Shown: positions 16,815 through 25,401 of the stretch, in pieces | How positions within the stretch are numbered: the first letter of the stretch is position 1 | How the letters are laid out: every line of letters starts with the position of its first letter | Assembly: GCA_015231885.1 (NCBI GenBank) | Contig: JADGAT010000045.1 | Coordinates: 1 to 36,578 of the forward strand | Length of the DNA stretch: 36,578 bases | Direction of reading: 5' to 3' | DNA from: SAR324 cluster bacterium | GTDB taxonomy: Bacteria; SAR324; NAC60-12 | Made by a program: the position numbers and the translations under genes | The notes under the pieces: model-generated | What the model was told of the DNA's origin: nothing | What the model saw: the letters and a program-made list of their open reading frames with translations, nothing else | Databases searched by the model: none

Positions 16815-18791
16815 ATGAACATACTACTCATTGACGATGATCAAGATTTTTTACTTTCGATGGAAATGCAGTTGAAAGACATGGGACACGAGGTGCATAA
16901 GCTCTCTGATTCGAGTAAAGTAAACCAATTGAGTCCATCATGGGTAATGCGTTTCAACCTTGCCATCATTGACATGCGCATGCCTGAAGTAAATGGTCTG
17001 CAGGCCGGCAGGCATTTAAAGGAAATGAGTGACGAAATTGTAACAATCATGTCGACATCAGATCCCAGCGTATCCAATGTAATCGAAGCATTCCGCGACA
17101 GCCGTTTTGATGACTACATCCCTAAAAAAGAAACGCTCATCCGCAGCAAATTGACGGATTTATTACGGCGGGCCGAACAATTATCAGAAGAGCGAAAAGC
17201 GCTTTTTCAAGCATATCAGTTGAATCAATCGATACGGGCTGAATCGGTTGCTTCCCGAAAAAAAATGATCGGTCAGTCCTCACCATTCCGTGCCATTCTG
17301 CATTACATTGATAAAGTCGCACCATTGGATTCAACCATCCTGATCCAGGGAGAAACAGGGACAGGTAAAGGGGTTATTGCTAAAGAAATTCACCAGAAAA
17401 GTTCGCGGAACGATGAACCGTTTGTGTCAATCAACTGTACGACTATTCCTAAGGGATTGATGGAAAGTGAATTATTCGGCCATGTCAAAGGAGCCTTCAC
17501 TGGAGCATTGGGCAATAAAGAGGGGTTATTCACCCTGGCCAACGGGGGGACTATTTTTTTAGATGAAATTGGAGATCTGTCTCTGGATCTCCAGGTGAAA
17601 TTGCTGCAGGTTCTGCAAGAAAGAAAAATTCGTCCGGTTGGCAGTCAGAACGAAGAAATGGTGGATGTCCGGATCATCAGTGCTACCCATCAGGACTTGC
17701 AGGAAAAAATACAGGAAGGGGAGTTTCGGGAAGACCTGTTTTACCGTTTGAATGTCATTCCTTTGTTTGTGCCTCCACTACGGGAAAGGAAAGAAGATAT
17801 TGAACCGTTAGTTATGCATGTTATTGCCGTAAAACGTAAAACCAATCCTCACATCAAAGGCGTCATGCCGGAAGCATTTAATGTACTATACCAGCACAAT
17901 TGGCATGGAAATATTCGAGAATTAGAAAATGTCGTAGAAAGAGCGATGATTTGGACTGAAGAAGACTACTTATCCGAACAGAGTTTTTTAACGGCACTGC
18001 AGCATTCAATACAGACCCCGATTGCCGAAAATTCTGGGAAATCATTACCAGACCCTCTTCCTCCTCCACTAAAAACTTTTGTCAGGTCGTCAATCCCCCG
18101 GGAACAGGCCATCCCTAATAATTTATGGAAGAATTTCAAAAATCATGGTTATAAATTGTGGCGCATCCAGGAAATCGAGCATGTCCGTCAACAGCTTATT
18201 CCCGTATTAACAACATCGAAATATGTCAAAAACCCTCCATTTGCACAAATACAAGCACAGCATCCCACGGCCTTTCCTGTTCATGTGAGTTATCTTAACG
18301 CACTCAGTGGAGAAATTGAGCAAACGGAGATTGTTTTCGAATTTCAGGAATCATCTGGCAGCAAAAAAACAACACAGTGGATTCCGGATCAAGCCCATCC
18401 CGGGCAGATCCAGCAGCCTGTTTGCAAAGGGATTCCCGATACCTATTTTTTCAATCTTCTGTATCCGTCATTTTTGCAGCAGCATGGGCCCATTGGGCTT
18501 TCCCCCAAATGGATTGCCCGAAGCATCGTATTGCGGTTCGCCCAGTGTTATGCATCATCGGCAACACTTAAACACATTTTTCAACAGACGATGGACACGC
18601 TCATTGATGCCTCACTCGCGCAAGTCATTGAAGGTTTTGATGAAGATGGTCTAGAAATGATCAGAGCCAGCCTTGCCCGTAAAAATGCTATCTTTGCAGG
18701 TATCCCAAAACGATTGAAACAGGATGCTCAAGGAATTGCAAAAGAAATCCGACAAGTTTTTCCGGACTATGTCTGTCCCCCTCAATTCTGA
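16815..18791 (+). CDS. NtrC-like sigma-54 activator with receiver and an unrecognised C-terminal domain (no Fis HTH seen)
   Basis: 658 residues. Receiver 1-115: DDD at 7-9, phospho-acceptor D53 (IIDMRMPEVNG), S80, K104. Sigma-54 AAA+ domain about 150-390: Walker A GETGTGKG (179-186), ELFGHVKGAFTGA (219-231) with the GAFTGA loop that contacts sigma-54, Walker B TIFLDEIGDL (246-255), FREDLFYRLNV and GNIRELENVVERA. After about 400 there is a proline-rich linker and about 230 residues that do not look like the usual 40-60-residue Fis-type HTH: LWRIQEIEHVRQQLIPVLTT, a probable beta region (FPVHVSYLNALSGEIEQTEI) and a helical end. It may act without specific DNA binding, or bind through a new domain. 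The Shine-Dalgarno is poor. Its partner is probably one of the kinases beside it. Confidence 0.85.
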   Translation: MNILLIDDDQDFLLSMEMQLKDMGHEVHKLSDSSKVNQLSPSWVMRFNLAIIDMRMPEVNGLQAGRHLKEMSDEIVTIMSTSDPSVSNVIEAFRDSRFDDYIPKKETLIRSKLTDLLRRAEQLSEERKALFQAYQLNQSIRAESVASRKKMIGQSSPFRAILHYIDKVAPLDSTILIQGETGTGKGVIAKEIHQKSSRNDEPFVSINCTTIPKGLMESELFGHVKGAFTGALGNKEGLFTLANGGTIFLDEIGDLSLDLQVKLLQVLQERKIRPVGSQNEEMVDVRIISATHQDLQEKIQEGEFREDLFYRLNVIPLFVPPLRERKEDIEPLVMHVIAVKRKTNPHIKGVMPEAFNVLYQHNWHGNIRELENVVERAMIWTEEDYLSEQSFLTALQHSIQTPIAENSGKSLPDPLPPPLKTFVRSSIPREQAIPNNLWKNFKNHGYKLWRIQEIEHVRQQLIPVLTTSKYVKNPPFAQIQAQHPTAFPVHVSYLNALSGEIEQTEIVFEFQESSGSKKTTQWIPDQAHPGQIQQPVCKGIPDTYFFNLLYPSFLQQHGPIGLSPKWIARSIVLRFAQCYASSATLKHIFQQTMDTLIDASLAQVIEGFDEDGLEMIRASLARKNAIFAGIPKRLKQDAQGIAKEIRQVFPDYVCPPQF

Positions 18792-18852
18792 ATGGGCATC
18801 ACCCCGCCGATATTATAAACGGTTCAAGATGGAACCCGGTTTAAAAAAAACA

Positions 18853-20016
18853 TCAAGACTTATCCGGATTCCAATAAGGCAGCATAAAAGAGAAACAGCT
18901 CCCCTTGTTGACTTCACTCTGGACATGAAGTTGTGAGTGATGTGCTTGCAATAATTCATGAACCAGTGGGAGTCCGAACCCTGTCCCTTTTTCTCCTTTT
19001 GTCCCTGATGTAGAAATTTTATGATGTTTTTCAAACAAAAGAGGAATTTTTTCTGGAGCAATACCCACTCCCGTATCAATGACTTGAGTTTGGACACCAT
19101 CCGTTTCAGGAATTGTCCGTATTGTGATTTGTCCAGATTCAGGGGTGAACTTGATCGCGTTATTCAATAAATTATCAAACACTTGATTGAGCTTTAGGGG
19201 ATCTGCAGACACAAAATGGTTGCTATTGTTTTCAAAAATGATCTTGATCTTTTTTTGTTCAAAGGCAGGCTTTAAGTCTTCAACAGCATATTTCAGCAGT
19301 TGATTTAAGGAGCAGCGCTGAAATTCAATTTGAAACTGACCGCCTTCAATTGCTGTCAATGCCAGAATTTCATCTACCAGTTCTGATGCCCTGTTGCCTG
19401 TCCTCTCAATCGCAGTCAGCATGTCTAAAATGTCCTGACCTGGATTCAATCTGGCTACTTTTTCTTGGAGCATCCGGGCAAAAGATAGCATGGTATTGAA
19501 TGGGCTGCGCAAGTCATGAGAAAGAATTCCGACAAATTGATTCATCTGTTGATTTCTTTTTTCCAGCTTCTCTGAGGTGTCCTTGAGTCGTTTGGCCAGG
19601 ATTTCTTGATCGTGCAGCGCTTTTTTTAAGTCCTGTTTTTGCTGATACATTTCGACAAATGCTGAAATTTTTGCTCGCAGCACATAAGAATCTACGGGTT
19701 TGAAGATATAATCAACAGCACCGCTTTCATAGCCTTGAAAGACATATTGTTTTTCTTTGCGGTAGGCAGTGATGAAGATAATGGGGGTATTTGTATGAAC
19801 GCGCATCAATTCAGCAGTTTCCAAACCGTCCATTTCGGGCATCTGAACATCCATTAGAATGACTGCAAATTCATTTTTCAGGATTATTTCTAAGGCTTGT
19901 TGACCGCTGTATGCTGTTATTATCTCAAAATCAAATACATCTAACGCTTTTTTAAAGGCAAACAGATTACTTTCTTTGTCATCAACAAGTAAGATTTTAA
20001 CAGATTGTTCTTCCAT
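18853..20016 (-). CDS. REC-first histidine kinase (receiver-coiled coil-HisKA-HATPase)
   Basis: 387 residues from the ATG at 20016, chosen because AAGGA precedes it and the receiver begins at once (MEEQSVKILLVDDKESN); the upstream in-frame ATG at 20061 has no ribosome site. Receiver: D12/D13, D56 (VILMDVQMPEMDG), T83, K106 (FKPVD). A coiled coil (125-160) leads to HisKA with H167 in LSHDLRSPFN. HATPase: NNAIKFT, DTGVGIA, GTGFGLPLVHELL. Cytosolic, no membrane helix. It resembles the kinase at 14211-15308 in layout but is not a close copy. It converges with the NtrC-like gene (61 bp between stops). A 25-codon ORF ends 7 bp before its start. Confidence 0.88.
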   Translation of the reverse strand: MEEQSVKILLVDDKESNLFAFKKALDVFDFEIITAYSGQQALEIILKNEFAVILMDVQMPEMDGLETAELMRVHTNTPIIFITAYRKEKQYVFQGYESGAVDYIFKPVDSYVLRAKISAFVEMYQQKQDLKKALHDQEILAKRLKDTSEKLEKRNQQMNQFVGILSHDLRSPFNTMLSFARMLQEKVARLNPGQDILDMLTAIERTGNRASELVDEILALTAIEGGQFQIEFQRCSLNQLLKYAVEDLKPAFEQKKIKIIFENNSNHFVSADPLKLNQVFDNLLNNAIKFTPESGQITIRTIPETDGVQTQVIDTGVGIAPEKIPLLFEKHHKISTSGTKGEKGTGFGLPLVHELLQAHHSQLHVQSEVNKGSCFSFMLPYWNPDKS

Positions 20017-20023
20017 AAAGTCC

Positions 20024-20101
20024 TTATTTACCCGATTCGGTGGCTGCTTCGGGGATTTCATATTCGATATGATTATCTTGCCAGAATGGAATTTTCATCA
20101 T
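20024..20101 (-). CDS. Possible 25-residue small protein or leader peptide upstream of the REC-first kinase
   Basis: ATG ATG AAA ATT CCA TTC TGG opens a 25-codon ORF whose product begins MMKIPFWQDNHIEYEIPE and ends ESGK, with TAA at 20024-20026. An in-frame TGA lies directly before the ATG, so this is not the tail of something longer. The stop codon overlaps the AAGGA that serves the kinase ATG at 20016, an arrangement typical of translational coupling. GGGAAAAAG upstream could bind the ribosome. Codons look natural and the peptide is acidic and soluble. It is far too short to identify by family; conservation would decide. Confidence 0.45.
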   Translation of the reverse strand: MMKIPFWQDNHIEYEIPEAATESGK

Positions 20102-20163
20102 TCAACTTTTTCCCGTTTTGAATTTTATTGGTGTCTCCCTGCTTGGTTGGTTGACCTGATTCG

Positions 20164-21819
20164 TTAAAAATACTGAATTTGATACCGATAACCTTGTTCT
20201 ACTAAAAATAATTGGCGGTTGCTGCTAAATTGTTGTTCATCGGTTCCTTTGGAAATCAAGGTGTAAAAGAAAGCATTTTTTTGTTTTGGGCGAAGAATCC
20301 GTCCTAATCGCTGTGCTTCTTCCTGACGTGATCCAAATGTTCCAGAAATTTGGATTAAGATGTTCGCATCTGGTAAATCAACCGCAAAATTGGCCACTTT
20401 TGAAACTAAGAGTATTTTGAGATCTCCTGTTTTAAACCGTTGATAGAGTTGTTCTCGTTCTTCATGTTTGGTTTTTCCAGTGATTAGAGGAATCTTCAAC
20501 TTTTTGGCTAATTCTTCCAGTTGTGTAATATATTGTCCAATCACTAAAATCTGATCTTGAGAATGCTGTTCTAAAAGTTCTTGGACCAGTTCCGTTTTTT
20601 TAGGGTTTTCAGCAGCAATACGAAAGCGTGTTCGTTTGGAAGCATGAGCGTATTGATGTTCTGTCTTAGAAGGAAGAGAAATCCGATATTCAGTACAATA
20701 CGCTGTTGCAATGAACCCCTTATTTTCAAGGATTTTCCACGGTAAATCGTAACGTTTGGGCCCAATCAGCGCAAACACATCGTCTTCTTTACCATCTTCG
20801 CGTATGAGTGTTGCTGTCAGTCCAAGTCGGCGTCTTGCTTGAATATCAGTGGTTGCACGAAATACGGGAGCTGGCAATAGATGCACTTCATCATAGATAA
20901 TCAAACCCCAATTACATTTTGTGAAGAGTTCCAAATTTTCCATAGGATCCTCTTTCGATTTACGGTAAGTCAGCATTTGATAGGTCGTGATCGTGATGGG
21001 CTGAATTTCTTTTTTTTGACCTGTAAATTCACCGATTTTGTCATTGGAGAGATCCGTTTTGTTCACCAATTCCTGATTCCATTGTCGTACTGATATATTA
21101 TTGGTTGTGATAATCAGAGTGTGGTTGGAAATTTGTGATATAACGCCTAACCCAATAATGGTTTTTCCAGATCCGCAAGGGAGGACAATAATTCCATTTC
21201 CCCCCGTATTCTGTCCAGCATGATAAAATGCGTCGATGGCATCTTTTTGATAATCACGAATTTGAAAAGGACGATTGTCTGCGTCTATTGTGCATAGATT
21301 AATTTTTAACGATTCCCCAGAAAGATAACCGCATAAATCCTTAACAGGATATCCTATTTTAATTAAAGTGTGCTTAATATTGCCCCGTTGCCCCGCAGCA
21401 ACCAAAAGTCCTTCATGGATTGGTTCCAGACGGAACGGCTTCAGCGATTCATCATGAAGTAACCTTTCTAAAATCGAATCGTCTTGAATCTGCAAAAAGA
21501 GTTTGCCCGATACATGTTGTTTTAAAACCAATTTACCATAATTTCCATACCATTCTTGGATATCGACTAATATATTGGAAGGAATTGCATATTTAGAAAA
21601 TTTTTCCATTCCACTCACTATCTGATGAAATGGAATCTCCAAAGCGGCAGCATTCCATAGAGAAAGGGGGCTTACTTTGTAAGTATGAATAAATTCAGGA
21701 GATTTTACTAATTCTGCAAACTGAACCAGAAAATCCCTGCATTCTGTATAGTGAGGGTGTTGAACCTCCAACAAAAAGGAATGATCGCTTTGGATGATGA
21801 GTGGACCTTGGAATGACAT
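20164..21819 (-). CDS. XPB/Rad25-type superfamily 2 DNA helicase
   Basis: 551 residues. An N-terminal region (1-180) resembles the damage-recognition part of archaeal/bacterial XPB. RecA-like domain 1 has RDYQKDAIDAF (188-198), Walker A LPCGSGKT (213-220), DEVH (310-313) and LGLTATLIRED (332-342). The RED triplet (340-342) is the XPB-specific motif needed for unwinding. RecA-like domain 2 has motif IV-V equivalents (ILLVSKVANFAVDLPDA) and motif VI QRLGRILRPK (503-512). XPB is a 3'-5' ATP-dependent helicase/translocase of nucleotide-excision repair and TFIIH; bacterial versions are sporadic and little studied. The ATG is 2 nt after the stop of the preceding gene, so it is translationally coupled. 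Length matches bacterial XPB. Confidence 0.9.
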   Translation of the reverse strand: MSFQGPLIIQSDHSFLLEVQHPHYTECRDFLVQFAELVKSPEFIHTYKVSPLSLWNAAALEIPFHQIVSGMEKFSKYAIPSNILVDIQEWYGNYGKLVLKQHVSGKLFLQIQDDSILERLLHDESLKPFRLEPIHEGLLVAAGQRGNIKHTLIKIGYPVKDLCGYLSGESLKINLCTIDADNRPFQIRDYQKDAIDAFYHAGQNTGGNGIIVLPCGSGKTIIGLGVISQISNHTLIITTNNISVRQWNQELVNKTDLSNDKIGEFTGQKKEIQPITITTYQMLTYRKSKEDPMENLELFTKCNWGLIIYDEVHLLPAPVFRATTDIQARRRLGLTATLIREDGKEDDVFALIGPKRYDLPWKILENKGFIATAYCTEYRISLPSKTEHQYAHASKRTRFRIAAENPKKTELVQELLEQHSQDQILVIGQYITQLEELAKKLKIPLITGKTKHEEREQLYQRFKTGDLKILLVSKVANFAVDLPDANILIQISGTFGSRQEEAQRLGRILRPKQKNAFFYTLISKGTDEQQFSSNRQLFLVEQGYRYQIQYF

Positions 21820-21821
21820 GG

Positions 21822-23516
21822 CTATTCTATATCTTTTATTTTAATTTGGTATTCTTGCTTAAGTTGTTGAATGATCTGCTTGATTTCTTTTTCAAATTTT
21901 TGTGGATAACGGAGGCTGTTTCCTACTGGATCCACCTCTATCGGACAGTGAACTTTCAGTAATGCTTTGCGAAAAATTTGCAGCAATTTTTCAGAAGGAA
22001 AGTAAAGTATGGTGAAAACTTCACGCTTTAATGTGATGGATTGACGAGTCTTCTTCGTTTGAGGCGTTGTTTTGCTAAAAATGGTTTTTGCAGCAGAAGG
22101 CAAAGAGCAAAACTGCATCCTCTGATGTTTCAGCATCACGGGCATTAATTCTGCTTGTTCTAACTTGTTAAAAAGTTTTTGGGGTGAATGAATAAGATTT
22201 ATTTTTGAATCAATGGATTCTACGGTAAACTCTTTAAGAGAAGATAACTTTACATCTCCCTCGTACAAGGCATAACCTTCATAAAGCGTAAATACTTCCG
22301 AATGTCCCTTCCATTCTTCTAATTCAGTCATTACGTTTTGAGGAAGATTCTGATTACTTAGTTGTTGTAACAAGGCAATGACATCGAGTTCTTCATTTTG
22401 AGCCAACGCTTCAGTAATTTTCGCTTTATCTAATTTTAACACGATCGCCGTGTCATCACTCACAATCGTGGTAAAAGGAGTTAACGCAGACAAAATGGTA
22501 ACGGGATAAAATGAGGATTCTACACAAACTTCAAAATTTGGTTGTACCGTGACTTTAGGCGATTTGGCTTCCCCTTTCATTGTTTGAAAAAAGGAGGCAT
22601 GGAGGCGAAATGCTTTCAATTTCCCTAAAGAAGGGATGTCTTGATGTACCGATTCATCATAAGCTAGATCTGCATATCCCATCAAAAAGGGAATTCTTTC
22701 TAAGAATCTCTCTACAAAACGCCCTTCTACCCGTTCAAAAGCATCAGCATCTTTTGCCGTAATTTGTTTTTTTTGACCAGAATACCGATTTCCCCCTTGA
22801 TATTCTCTAAAATTGCAATAACGCTCCTCCTTGCCATGCTTCATTTTAGGTTTTTGAGGAATCAAAAAGAAGGGATGTTGCTTTTTTAAAAATTGAATCA
22901 GTGACGCTGTACTATACCATACCTCTTTTTGACAACCCAAGGTTAAGCATTCTAATAAGAATCGTCTCGCTTTAGAAAAATTAAGATAAGGAATCACTCC
23001 GGTTCCACATCCCCAACGGTCAAAAGAATCTAACCGTCCCAATTGGCTTTCTCTAAAAAACTCATTATCGCTATCACTGCTGGTTTTACATAGAGTATTG
23101 AGTAATGTCTGTTCCTGTTCGTTAATGGAAAGCGATAAAAACGAATCGTAGGTTTTGTTTTGAAACTTAATATAATTATCAGGAAAAGAAGGTGCGCTGC
23201 TAGAATATCCCATGTACTCGCCTTTTGTATTGTACTCTATCCATTGCAGATCTAAAGCGAACGAATCAACAAAATCAATCCACGAATAAAAGTAATCCTC
23301 TTCGATTTCCTTTAGAACAGATGGGTTGCCCATCAGTTTTGCTAATCGTTTGCTATCAGCCGTACTCAACTCATTGCTTCGATAGGATCGCTTCACAGAT
23401 CGTTCTTTGATATAGTTGATAAAGACGTGTAAATCTTTGTGCAAGTCATAAGGAGTGCACTCTACTGTCAATCCGGTTACGTCATCTAATGGGGTTAAAT
23501 AGGTTACATCCATCAT
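21822..23516 (-). CDS. Helicase-associated protein (Helicase_C_3-like), partner of XPB
   Basis: 564 residues, no signal or membrane segment. Residues about 320-420 (VTVQPNFEVCVESSFYPVTI, then LPQNVMTELEEWKGHSEVF) resemble the XPB/Ssl2-like helicase-associated domain (Helicase_C_3, PF13625) that in many bacteria is encoded next to XPB. The C-terminus (TLKREVFTILYFPSEKLLQI) fits a small alpha/beta module. It lacks Walker motifs, so it is not itself an ATPase. It probably forms a complex with, or regulates, the helicase, whose start codon is 2 nt downstream. GGAAA precedes the start. The family assignment is by pattern recall; function is inference from context. Confidence 0.72.
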   Translation of the reverse strand: MMDVTYLTPLDDVTGLTVECTPYDLHKDLHVFINYIKERSVKRSYRSNELSTADSKRLAKLMGNPSVLKEIEEDYFYSWIDFVDSFALDLQWIEYNTKGEYMGYSSSAPSFPDNYIKFQNKTYDSFLSLSINEQEQTLLNTLCKTSSDSDNEFFRESQLGRLDSFDRWGCGTGVIPYLNFSKARRFLLECLTLGCQKEVWYSTASLIQFLKKQHPFFLIPQKPKMKHGKEERYCNFREYQGGNRYSGQKKQITAKDADAFERVEGRFVERFLERIPFLMGYADLAYDESVHQDIPSLGKLKAFRLHASFFQTMKGEAKSPKVTVQPNFEVCVESSFYPVTILSALTPFTTIVSDDTAIVLKLDKAKITEALAQNEELDVIALLQQLSNQNLPQNVMTELEEWKGHSEVFTLYEGYALYEGDVKLSSLKEFTVESIDSKINLIHSPQKLFNKLEQAELMPVMLKHQRMQFCSLPSAAKTIFSKTTPQTKKTRQSITLKREVFTILYFPSEKLLQIFRKALLKVHCPIEVDPVGNSLRYPQKFEKEIKQIIQQLKQEYQIKIKDIE

Positions 23517-23576
23517 AGTTTCCGTATAGTTTCTGTATGGGAAATTAATAAAAGATAAGGAAAATGGCGTTAAACA

Positions 23577-25028
23577 TCAATGATCATTGAGAAAAGGAGC
23601 TTTTACCGTTTTGATTGCATACCCTGACTTCATAACGATTCTTTGAACATCGGCTAAATATCCTTTTGGAAAGGCAATAAAATCATTCGATAGTAGAACC
23701 ACTGGAGTGGATTGCGGTAGTGCTTTTTGAATTTGTACCTTCAAGCTGAGATCTGTCACCTTCGCAATCAGTAAATCATCGTGAATGATTATTTTTCCAA
23801 GTCGCTTTTTCATAGTAGCAAAAGCTTCTGAAAATGCAGGAGAGGAATTTTTCAACCATTCAATGAGTGAATGTTGTTGTGTTGTTTCTGAAGCTTGGCC
23901 CATGCAAATCAAATCGGGATAGGTAATTAAACGGGAACCAACGACCTCAAAATGAGCAATAGAGGCTAAAAGTTCCAAGCTTTCATAAGGAATTTTTTTT
24001 AAATCGATACGGATAGAACGATCGCTCTCTACTGTCAAATAATCTGCAGGATCTATTTCAGAAGCGGCAAGTTCATCAGGAGGGCGGTAATAAGTCTTAT
24101 CTCCTTGATTGTATTTTTTCAGACATCCTGCTTTCCAACCAACCTCACAAACATGGATACTTTGAGGGGGCGTTGTTCCATAGTAAAACACTTTCAATAA
24201 AGGTTCTATTTCTTTTGCTTCGACCCATGCATTTGGTGCTAACTGAGAAAAAGCATCTGATAAAACAGAAGTGATTTCTTTTTTTTCTATCGTCATTGCT
24301 TCCAAATCCTCAAGATGAATCGGTTTGTTTGCTGCTTGTTTACGTTGTTCCTGTTTAGGAAAAACGATTAATTTTTGCCATTGTTTTATCGGCCCTTCTT
24401 TGAAATGTTCTGTTGTAAATAAACGGGTTCCAATAAGTAATTTCCCTTTTATTATGGTGATATGATCTTGACTGTCCTCATCAGAAACGGTTTGATTGGA
24501 TTGAGCAAGTACTAAAATTTTATTACGCAGTATTGCGTCTTTATAATTTCCACGCACTGACAACGAACTACTCTGTTCAAGAATGGAAGGTAAGCATTTG
24601 TTAAATTCTTTTGGAAAAATGAACTGCCATCTCTCCGTTTTAGTTTCTTTACCCCAAGTTTTTCGAACCCCCATCAATAACAGACCTTTACGTACTAAAT
24701 TGCTTTGGACAGCTTTAAATACAGGGGTGTATTTTTGTGTAAACGAGCCATATTCTTGCTTTTTTGGATAGAGACAAGCAAAAAACTTAAGATCAACCGC
24801 TTCTTTTTCTTGCGTGATGAAGTGCAAGAGAATACGTTCCTCTGGTTTTAATGACTGCAAGGCCGTTTCTACACCGATTTCTGTTAAAAAATAATTTTCA
24901 AAGATGGAACGAGAGGAGGCTGCTTTTTGAGGGAAATTACGGTTTTTACAAATTGTTTTGATATCAGCAGTGCTTAATTCAGTCTGACACATTTGAGTCA
25001 GCATGTCCGGTTGGTTCATTGTCAGCAT
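23577..25028 (-). CDS. Second helicase-associated protein of the XPB module (winged-helix plus Helicase_C_3-like)
   Basis: 483 residues. Residues 60-120 (EERILLHFITQEKEAVDLKF, AVQSNLVRKGLLLM) have the helical pattern of a winged helix. 330-480 (YLTVESDRSIRIDLKKIP, HFEVVGSRLITYP, LLSNDFIAFPKGYLADVQRI) echo the same helicase-associated fold seen in the neighbouring 564-residue protein, so the two may be distant paralogues. No ATPase or nuclease motif is evident; I considered a Bax1-like nuclease but see no acidic active-site cluster. The ATG at 25028 has GGAT upstream; a second ATG three codons in is also possible. It lies 60 bp before the 564-residue gene and 49 bp after mazF, all on one strand. 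Confidence 0.65.
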   Translation of the reverse strand: MLTMNQPDMLTQMCQTELSTADIKTICKNRNFPQKAASSRSIFENYFLTEIGVETALQSLKPEERILLHFITQEKEAVDLKFFACLYPKKQEYGSFTQKYTPVFKAVQSNLVRKGLLLMGVRKTWGKETKTERWQFIFPKEFNKCLPSILEQSSSLSVRGNYKDAILRNKILVLAQSNQTVSDEDSQDHITIIKGKLLIGTRLFTTEHFKEGPIKQWQKLIVFPKQEQRKQAANKPIHLEDLEAMTIEKKEITSVLSDAFSQLAPNAWVEAKEIEPLLKVFYYGTTPPQSIHVCEVGWKAGCLKKYNQGDKTYYRPPDELAASEIDPADYLTVESDRSIRIDLKKIPYESLELLASIAHFEVVGSRLITYPDLICMGQASETTQQHSLIEWLKNSSPAFSEAFATMKKRLGKIIIHDDLLIAKVTDLSLKVQIQKALPQSTPVVLLSNDFIAFPKGYLADVQRIVMKSGYAIKTVKAPFLNDH

Positions 25029-25077
25029 TAGTCGTTATCCAAATAAATCTGATTTTTATTTTTTAATTTACGTGAGA

Positions 25078-25401
25078 TTATGATGAAAAAATTTTCTGTA
25101 GTGGCACTAATACTTTTTCTTGAGTACTTTGACCTATATGTCCTAGTTTCTTAACAAGTCTAGATTTATCAACGGTTCTAATTTGATCTAACACGATTTG
25201 CCCTGTTTTTTTCTGAAATTGACAGGAAATTCTGGTTGGATAGTCTCTTTCAGAAGTAGTCATTGGAGCTATAATTATTGTTCTAATGTTCCAGTTTATT
25301 TCGTTAGGTGAAATAACTAAACAAGGCCGTGTCTTTTTTATTTCAGAACCTTGTGTTGGATCAAGATTCACTAAATAAACATCAAACCTATTTATTTCCA
25401 T
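25078..25401 (-). CDS. mazF: MazF/PemK-family endoribonuclease toxin
   Basis: 107 residues from the ATG at 25401, which overlaps the antitoxin stop (ATGGAAATAA). The opening NRFDVYLVNLDPTQGSEIKK, followed by RPCLVISPNE, IIIAPMTTS and GQIVLDQIRTVDKSRLVKKL, is the full MazF/PemK core, including the GxEIxKxRPxxV motif and the catalytic-region Thr/Arg residues. Members cleave single-stranded RNA at short sequences when released from the antitoxin. Length is normal and all core motifs are present, so it is probably active. It lies 49 bp upstream of the XPB gene set on the same strand and may share transcripts with it. Confidence 0.92.
   Translation of the reverse strand: MEINRFDVYLVNLDPTQGSEIKKTRPCLVISPNEINWNIRTIIIAPMTTSERDYPTRISCQFQKKTGQIVLDQIRTVDKSRLVKKLGHIGQSTQEKVLVPLQKIFSS

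Noticed and set aside
18817..18842. Hairpin between the convergent NtrC-like and kinase genes as an intrinsic terminator
   Set aside because: The stem (aaacggttc with gaacccggttt) is imperfect, and the homopolymer is A on the plus strand after the stem and T before it on the minus strand, so neither direction has the stem-then-T order.
23577..25028. Bax1-type nuclease partner of XPB
   Set aside because: No cluster of acidic catalytic residues is visible; the C-terminal part fits a helicase-associated fold better.
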